Below, in pieces: positions 59,377 to 64,000 of a stretch of 64,000 nt of DNA. Source of the stretch: Mycolicibacterium neoaurum VKM Ac-1815D (GTDB taxonomy: Bacteria > Actinomycetota > Actinomycetes > Mycobacteriales > Mycobacteriaceae). How positions within the stretch are numbered: position 1 is the stretch's first letter; the number at the start of each line of letters is the position of its first letter. The DNA lies in contig NC_023036.2 of NCBI RefSeq assembly GCF_000317305.3, positions 2,232,001 to 2,296,000 on the forward strand. Direction: 5' to 3'. The notes under the pieces are model-generated. The model was not told the DNA's origin and did not search any database. It saw only the letters and a list, made by a program, of their open reading frames with translations. The translations under genes were made by a program, and so were the position numbers.

Positions 59377-60082
59377 GCACGAGGCGCTGAGCGAGGCGCT
59401 GGGCGTGCAGCTGCCTGCCGATCTGCTCACCATCGCGCTCACCCATCGCAGCTACTCCTACGAGAACGGCGGCCTGCCCACCAATGAGCGTCTGGAGTTT
59501 CTCGGCGACGCGGTGCTCGGCCTGACCATCACCGAAGAGCTCTACCATCGCCATCCCGACCGGCCCGAGGGCGACCTGGCCAAGCTGCGCGCCAGCATCG
59601 TCAACACCCAGGCGCTGGCCGATGTGGGACGCAAGCTCGGTCTGGGTGGGCATCTGCTGCTCGGTAAGGGCGAAGAGAGCTCGGGCGGGGCGGACAAGTC
59701 AAGCATTCTGGCCGACGGGGTCGAATCACTCTTGGGCGCAATCTATCTCGAATTCGGCACCGTCACCGCGCGCGAGGTGATCCTGCGGTTGTTCAACGAA
59801 TTGCTCGACACCGCGCCCACGCTGGGCGCGGGCCTGGACTGGAAGTCCAGCCTGCAGGAACTCACGGTGGCGCGCGGTCTCGGACCGCCCACCTACACCG
59901 TCACGGCGCAGGGACCCGACCACGACAAGGAATTCACCGCGGTGGTGACCGTGGCCGAGCGCGAGTACGGCCGGGGCATCGGCCGGACGAAGAAGGAAGC
60001 CGAGCTCAAAGCGGCGGCTGCGGCATGGAGCACGCTGGACGCCGCGGGAAGCGACGAGACCGACGGTGCCGGAACTTCCTGA
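59366..60082 (+). CDS. rnc: ribonuclease III
   Basis: The 238-residue enzyme cuts double-stranded RNA. The signature [14 protein letters not shown] and a second acidic site in [15 protein letters not shown] mark the nuclease domain. The C-terminal dsRNA-binding domain includes [15 protein letters not shown] and [14 protein letters not shown] chose the GTG at 59366. It overlaps yceD (11 nt) and mutM (17 nt). Confidence 0.96.
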   Translation: MTAEHEALSEALGVQLPADLLTIALTHRSYSYENGGLPTNERLEFLGDAVLGLTITEELYHRHPDRPEGDLAKLRASIVNTQALADVGRKLGLGGHLLLGKGEESSGGADKSSILADGVESLLGAIYLEFGTVTAREVILRLFNELLDTAPTLGAGLDWKSSLQELTVARGLGPPTYTVTAQGPDHDKEFTAVVTVAEREYGRGIGRTKKEAELKAAAAAWSTLDAAGSDETDGAGTS

Positions 60083-60935
60083 GGTCGAGGTGGTGCGGCG
60101 CGGACTTGACGCGCACGTGCTGGGCCGGACCATCGCCGACGTTCAGGTGCTGCACCCGCGTGCCGCCCGACGGCATCTTGCCGGGTCTCTCGACCTGACC
60201 GCGCGGCTGCGCGGCACGCAGATCACCGGAACCGGACGCCGGGGCAAGTACCTGTGGTTGACGGTGAGCAGTGGTGAGGCCATCGTCGTGCACCTGGGGA
60301 TGAGCGGGCAGATGCTGATCGGTGCGGTGCCCAACCCCACCCACCTGCGCATCGCCACCACATTCGCCGATGGCAGCTCGATGAACTTCGTCGACCAGCG
60401 CACCTTCGGTGGCTGGATGCTGGCCGACCTGGTGACCATCGACGGTAGCGAGATCCCCGAACCCGTCGCGCACATCGCCAGGGATCCGCTGGACCCGGCC
60501 TTCGACCGCGATGGCGTCGTGACGGTGTTGCGGCGCAAGCATTCCGAGATCAAGCGCCAGCTGCTCGACCAGACGGTGGTGTCCGGGATCGGCAACATCT
60601 ACGCCGATGAGGCGCTGTGGCGGGCCAAGGTCAACGGCGCCCGGTTGTCCTCGGCGCTGACGCGCCGGCAGCTCGCCGAGATCCTGGATGCGGCCACCGA
60701 GGTGATGACCGGAGCCCTCGGCCAGGGCGGCACGTCGTTCGATTCGTTGTATGTCAACGTCAACGGTGAATCCGGGTACTTCGACCGATCACTGGAGGCC
60801 TACGGTCGGGTAGACGAACCGTGCCGGCGCTGCGGTGCGCCGATGCAGCGGGACAAGTTCATGAACCGCTCGTCGTTCTATTGCCCGAAATGCCAACCGC
60901 GGCCGCGGGTCCGGCGTACCGCTAGCGCTGGTTGA
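60066..60935 (+). CDS. mutM: formamidopyrimidine-DNA glycosylase
   Basis: The 289-residue enzyme excises 8-oxoguanine and formamidopyrimidines. The catalytic N-terminus [14 protein letters not shown] follows the GTG start, which supports it strongly since the proline after Met is the catalytic nucleophile. The helix-two-turn-helix is in [17 protein letters not shown], and the zinc finger cysteines are in CRRCGAPM and YCPKCQ. It overlaps the convergent proline-rich gene by 14 nt. Confidence 0.96.
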   Translation: MPELPEVEVVRRGLDAHVLGRTIADVQVLHPRAARRHLAGSLDLTARLRGTQITGTGRRGKYLWLTVSSGEAIVVHLGMSGQMLIGAVPNPTHLRIATTFADGSSMNFVDQRTFGGWMLADLVTIDGSEIPEPVAHIARDPLDPAFDRDGVVTVLRRKHSEIKRQLLDQTVVSGIGNIYADEALWRAKVNGARLSSALTRRQLAEILDAATEVMTGALGQGGTSFDSLYVNVNGESGYFDRSLEAYGRVDEPCRRCGAPMQRDKFMNRSSFYCPKCQPRPRVRRTASAG

Positions 60936-61551
60936 ACTCCACCGCCGCGGACATGCACACCTTCCACTGGCCGTTCTCCTTGCGGAAGTAGGCGGTATCG
61001 AACGAGCCGCCGGGCTCCACCGTCGCCGATGCGACGTCACCCTTGACCTTGATGTTGGTTGCCTTCATATCGGTGGTCGGCGCGGTCTGCGGGATCTCGA
61101 TGCCCTCCAGGATCTGACCGAGCTCGCCGAGAGCGCCGAACATCGCCGCTTCGTTGGCGCAGAAGTACTGTCCCAACTCCGAGAATTTCCCGGTGTTGCC
61201 TGCCGCGCTGAAATCCTCGACCAGCTGCGTGATCTCGGCTTCGTCGCTGGAGACCAGGATGTCGCCACCGCCGCGCACCAGGAACACCCCGCCGATCACC
61301 AATGCGGCAACCAGCGCGACGCTCAGGACACCGCCGGCAATCCACCATGCGGTCTTGTTCTTCGCACGCGGCAGTGGGGGAGGCGGAGGATAGGGAGACG
61401 GGTAGCCCTGCGGCGGAAGGCCATACCCGTAGGGCTGCCCACCGTAGCCCGGATACTCCGGATATTCGAAGGTCGGCGGCTGGGTGTTCGGCGGCCCCGG
61501 TGGGCCCCACGGGCCGGGCGGCCCCGGCTGCGGCGGGGGGTATTGCGTCAC
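60922..61551 (-). CDS. proline-rich membrane protein, DUF4878-like
   Basis: The 209-residue protein has a Pro/Gly/Tyr-rich N-terminal region of about 60 residues, one membrane segment (about 68-92), and a small outer domain resembling the lumazine/SnoaL-like DUF4878 group. The function is unknown; proline-rich anchors of this type are frequent in mycobacteria and some are phosphorylated by Ser/Thr kinases. It is divergent from osmC. Confidence 0.8.
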   Translation of the reverse strand: MTQYPPPQPGPPGPWGPPGPPNTQPPTFEYPEYPGYGGQPYGYGLPPQGYPSPYPPPPPLPRAKNKTAWWIAGGVLSVALVAALVIGGVFLVRGGGDILVSSDEAEITQLVEDFSAAGNTGKFSELGQYFCANEAAMFGALGELGQILEGIEIPQTAPTTDMKATNIKVKGDVASATVEPGGSFDTAYFRKENGQWKVCMSAAVEFNQR

Positions 61552-61662
61552 TGCGATGGCTCCTCAGCTGGTGTCTTTCAACACTAACTCCCCTGGCAAC
61601 CATGTCGGCGTCCGTACACTCGCCGGCGGATACCAGTCGGATACGAGGAGATCAGGTAGACG

Positions 61663-62079
61663 ATGACCGAATTGTGGGTTGAGCGGACCGGCGTTCGCCG
61701 TTACACGGGACGGAGCAGTCGCGGGGCCGAGGTGCTGGTGGGCTCCGAGGACGTCGAGGGTGTGTTCACCCCCGGCGAGTTGCTCAAGATCGCGCTGGCC
61801 GCCTGCAGCGGTATGAGCAGTGATCATCCGCTGCGTACCCGCCTCGGTGACGACTATCAGGCCACCATAAAGGTCTCCGGTGCCGCCGACCGTGAGCGTG
61901 AGGTCTACCCGCACCTGGAGGAACGCCTCGAAGTCGACCTCTCCAGCCTGACCGAGGACGAACGCGCTCGACTGCTGACGATCGTGCGGCGCTCCATCGA
62001 CAAGGTGTGCACCGTCGGGAACACCCTGAAGGCGGGCACCGAGGTGACGCTGGCGGTGACCGATGTCGGCCAGTCCTGA
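61663..62079 (+). CDS. OsmC/Ohr-family protein
   Basis: The 138-residue protein has the two family cysteines in [10 protein letters not shown] and VCTVGNTL and resembles OsmC/Ohr thiol peroxidases that detoxify organic hydroperoxides. Rv2923c is the counterpart. It overlaps acyP by 17 nt. Confidence 0.9.
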   Translation: MTELWVERTGVRRYTGRSSRGAEVLVGSEDVEGVFTPGELLKIALAACSGMSSDHPLRTRLGDDYQATIKVSGAADREREVYPHLEERLEVDLSSLTEDERARLLTIVRRSIDKVCTVGNTLKAGTEVTLAVTDVGQS

Positions 62080-62347
62080 CGTCCGACTCAACGCCTGGGT
62101 GCACGGTCACGTGCAGGGCGTCGGTTTCCGGTGGTGGACGCGCGCGCGGGCACTCGAGCTGGGGTTGACCGGGTACGCGTCCAACCGCCCCGACGGGCGG
62201 GTGCACGTGGTCGCCCAGGGCACCCGGGAGGACTGTCAGCGCCTGCTGGACCTGCTGCAGTCCGGCGGCACGCCGGGAACCGTCGACAATGTGGTGGCCG
62301 ACTGGGCCGAGGTGGGCGACCCGATCACGGGCTTCAGCGAACGTTGA
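62063..62347 (+). CDS. acyP: acylphosphatase
   Basis: The 94-residue enzyme hydrolyses acyl phosphates. The catalytic Arg lies in [17 protein letters not shown] and the Asn in [14 protein letters not shown]. It is encoded between osmC and smc as in M. tuberculosis (Rv2922A). Confidence 0.95.
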   Translation: MSASPDVRLNAWVHGHVQGVGFRWWTRARALELGLTGYASNRPDGRVHVVAQGTREDCQRLLDLLQSGGTPGTVDNVVADWAEVGDPITGFSER

Positions 62348-62373
62348 TCGCCCCGCCGGTAGGGTAACTCGGC

Positions 62374-64000
62374 ATGCATCTCAAGAGTCTGACGCTGAAG
62401 GGTTTCAAGTCCTTCGCTGCGTCGACGACTCTTCGCTTCGAACCGGGCATCACCTGCGTGGTCGGCCCCAACGGCTCGGGTAAATCCAATGTCGTCGACG
62501 CCCTGACCTGGGTGATGGGCGAGCAGGGCGCCAAAACGCTGCGCGGCGGCAAGATGGAGGACGTCATCTTCGCCGGGACCTCCTCGCGGGCGCCGCTGGG
62601 CCGCGCCGAGGTGACGCTGACCATCGACAACGCCGATAACGCGCTGCCCATCGAATACTCCGAGGTCTCGATCACCCGTCGGATGTTCCGCGACGGCGCC
62701 GGCGAGTATGAGATCAACGGCAGTCGCTGCCGGCTCGCCGACGTGCAGGAATTGCTCTCCGACTCCGGTATCGGCCGCGAAATGCACGTCATCGTCGGCC
62801 AGGGCAAGCTCTCGGAGATCCTGGAATCGCGGCCGGAGGATCGGCGCGCGTTCATCGAGGAAGCCGCCGGGGTGCTCAAGCACCGCAAACGCAAAGAGAA
62901 GGCCGTCCGCAAGCTCGACTCGATGCAGGCCAACCTGGCCCGATTGACCGACCTGACCACCGAGCTCCGCCGCCAACTGAAGCCGCTGGGGCGCCAGGCC
63001 GAGATGGCGCGCCGGGCCCAGACCATCCAGGCCGATCTGCGCGACGCCCGGCTGCGACTGGCCGCCGATGACCTGCTGCGCCGCCAGACCGAGTTCAACG
63101 ACACCAACCAAGCCGAGACCACGCTGCGTCGCGAGCACAACGAGGTGACGTCGCGTCTTGAGGTGGCGACCGTCGAACTGACTGCCCACGAGAGTGCCGT
63201 GGCCGAGCTGACCGAGCGGGCCGAGGCTGCCCAGCAGACCTGGTTCCGGTTGTCGGCGCTGGCCGAGCGGGTCAGCGCCACGGTGCGTATTGCCACCGAG
63301 CGCACCCAGTTGCTCGACGCCGAGCCCGAGGTCGACTCCGGCCGGGACCCCGATGCGCTGGAGGCCGAGGCCGATCAGATCGCCGAGATGGAGCAGGAGC
63401 TGCTGGCCGAGCTGGAAGCGGCGCGGGAGACCCTGGAGTACGCCCGCGCCGAACTCTCCGAGCGGGAGAACCTGGCGGCCGAGGCCGAACGTGCGCATCG
63501 GGCGGCGGCGCGCGCCGAGGCCGACCGCCGCGAGGGGCTGGCCCGGCTGGCCGGACAGGTCGACACACTGCGTGCCCGGGTCGAGTCGACCGATGAGACG
63601 ATCGCGACGTTGGTCGCCCGCATCGAAGAAGCCGCGGCACGCGTGCAGAAGGCGCAGGCCGAGTTCGAGACGGTCCAGGCCCGCGTCGGTGAGCTCGACG
63701 AGGGTGAGGTGGGGCTCGACGATCAGCATGATCGGTCGGTCTCCGCGTTGCGTGTTGCCGACGAGCGGGTGGCCGAACTGCAGGCGGCCGAACGCAGTGC
63801 CGAGCGTTCCGCAGTGTCGCTGCAGGCCCGCATCGATGCCCTGTCGGTGGGCTTGGAGCGCAAGGACGGCGCGGCCTGGCTGCTCGAAAACCACTCGGAT
63901 GCAGGCCTGTTCGGTTCGGTCGCGAAGTTGCTTCGGGTACGTGCGGGCTATGAGGTCGCGGTGGCCACGGTGCTGGGCCCTGCCGCGGATGCGCTGGCCG
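62374..64000 (+). CDS. smc: chromosome segregation protein SMC, partial
   Basis: The first 542 residues of SMC are present; the gene runs off the right edge. The N-terminal ATPase head carries Walker [10 protein letters not shown] near residues 32-40, and the following [15 protein letters not shown] motif begins the coiled-coil arm. From about residue 170 to 480 a long heptad-like coil is rich in Glu/Ala/Arg. The end includes the beginning of the hinge ([12 protein letters not shown]). SMC with ScpA/ScpB organises and segregates chromosomes. Confidence 0.95.
   Translation, partial: MHLKSLTLKGFKSFAASTTLRFEPGITCVVGPNGSGKSNVVDALTWVMGEQGAKTLRGGKMEDVIFAGTSSRAPLGRAEVTLTIDNADNALPIEYSEVSITRRMFRDGAGEYEINGSRCRLADVQELLSDSGIGREMHVIVGQGKLSEILESRPEDRRAFIEEAAGVLKHRKRKEKAVRKLDSMQANLARLTDLTTELRRQLKPLGRQAEMARRAQTIQADLRDARLRLAADDLLRRQTEFNDTNQAETTLRREHNEVTSRLEVATVELTAHESAVAELTERAEAAQQTWFRLSALAERVSATVRIATERTQLLDAEPEVDSGRDPDALEAEADQIAEMEQELLAELEAARETLEYARAELSERENLAAEAERAHRAAARAEADRREGLARLAGQVDTLRARVESTDETIATLVARIEEAAARVQKAQAEFETVQARVGELDEGEVGLDDQHDRSVSALRVADERVAELQAAERSAERSAVSLQARIDALSVGLERKDGAAWLLENHSDAGLFGSVAKLLRVRAGYEVAVATVLGPAADALA

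Overview
This window is chromosomal DNA from a mycobacterium, most likely a fast-growing, environmental (Mycolicibacterium-type) species. The evidence is high GC, a HupB with a long Lys/Ala/Pro histone-like tail, the F420 gene fbiD, an LdtMt2-type L,D-transpeptidase, SepIVA, non-discriminating GluRS next to tRNA-Gln and tRNA-Glu, and a gene order that follows the M. tuberculosis Rv2997-Rv2922c segment in reverse. The species cannot be named from the sequence alone. The large PDIM/PGL lipid locus that sits between sepIVA and coaD in M. tuberculosis is absent: the two genes lie about 90 bp apart.

Layout. 1-10.3 kb: FAD oxidoreductase, serA-leuB, a small membrane protein, ahpC-ahpD, an MFS permease, an FAH-family hydrolase, gltX, and tRNA-Gln and tRNA-Glu with a strong terminator. 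10.3-16.7 kb: a Tat-dependent DUF1501/DUF1800 pair, an IclR regulator, leuC-leuD and hupB. 16.7-31.3 kb: mutT1, ppk, fbiD, gpsA, a PLP sulfur-amino-acid enzyme, ddlA, a DUF3515 protein, an Lrp-type ligand-binding domain, thiL, ung, rpmB, a DAK/FakA-like protein, recG and a secreted HNH nuclease.

31.3-46.0 kb is a block absent from the M. tuberculosis order at this place. It holds (i) a yybP-ykoY-type manganese riboswitch before a GDT1-family Mn exporter; (ii) a five-gene, fully overlapping operon joining a GH26 glycosidase, a GAF-PP2C phosphatase, a BcsA-like processive glycosyltransferase, a STAS anti-anti-sigma protein and an RsbW-like ATPase, the most interesting system in the window; (iii) a cell-wall cluster of BlaI, an M56 protease, LdtB, a membrane DsbA-like protein, a beta-lactamase-like protein and a receptor Ser/Thr kinase with an unfamiliar outer domain; and (iv) TetR with a diiron-like hydrolase and a polytopic membrane protein.

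46.0-64.0 kb returns to the conserved order: two aldo/keto reductases, lipN, the DsbA-VKOR disulfide pair, pca, rsmD, coaD and sepIVA. An inserted organosulfur set follows (SsuD, cupin, SfnB-like). The window ends with yceD, rnc, mutM, a proline-rich membrane protein, osmC, acyP and the start of smc. Genes within blocks are packed with 1-17 nt overlaps, so translational coupling is common.
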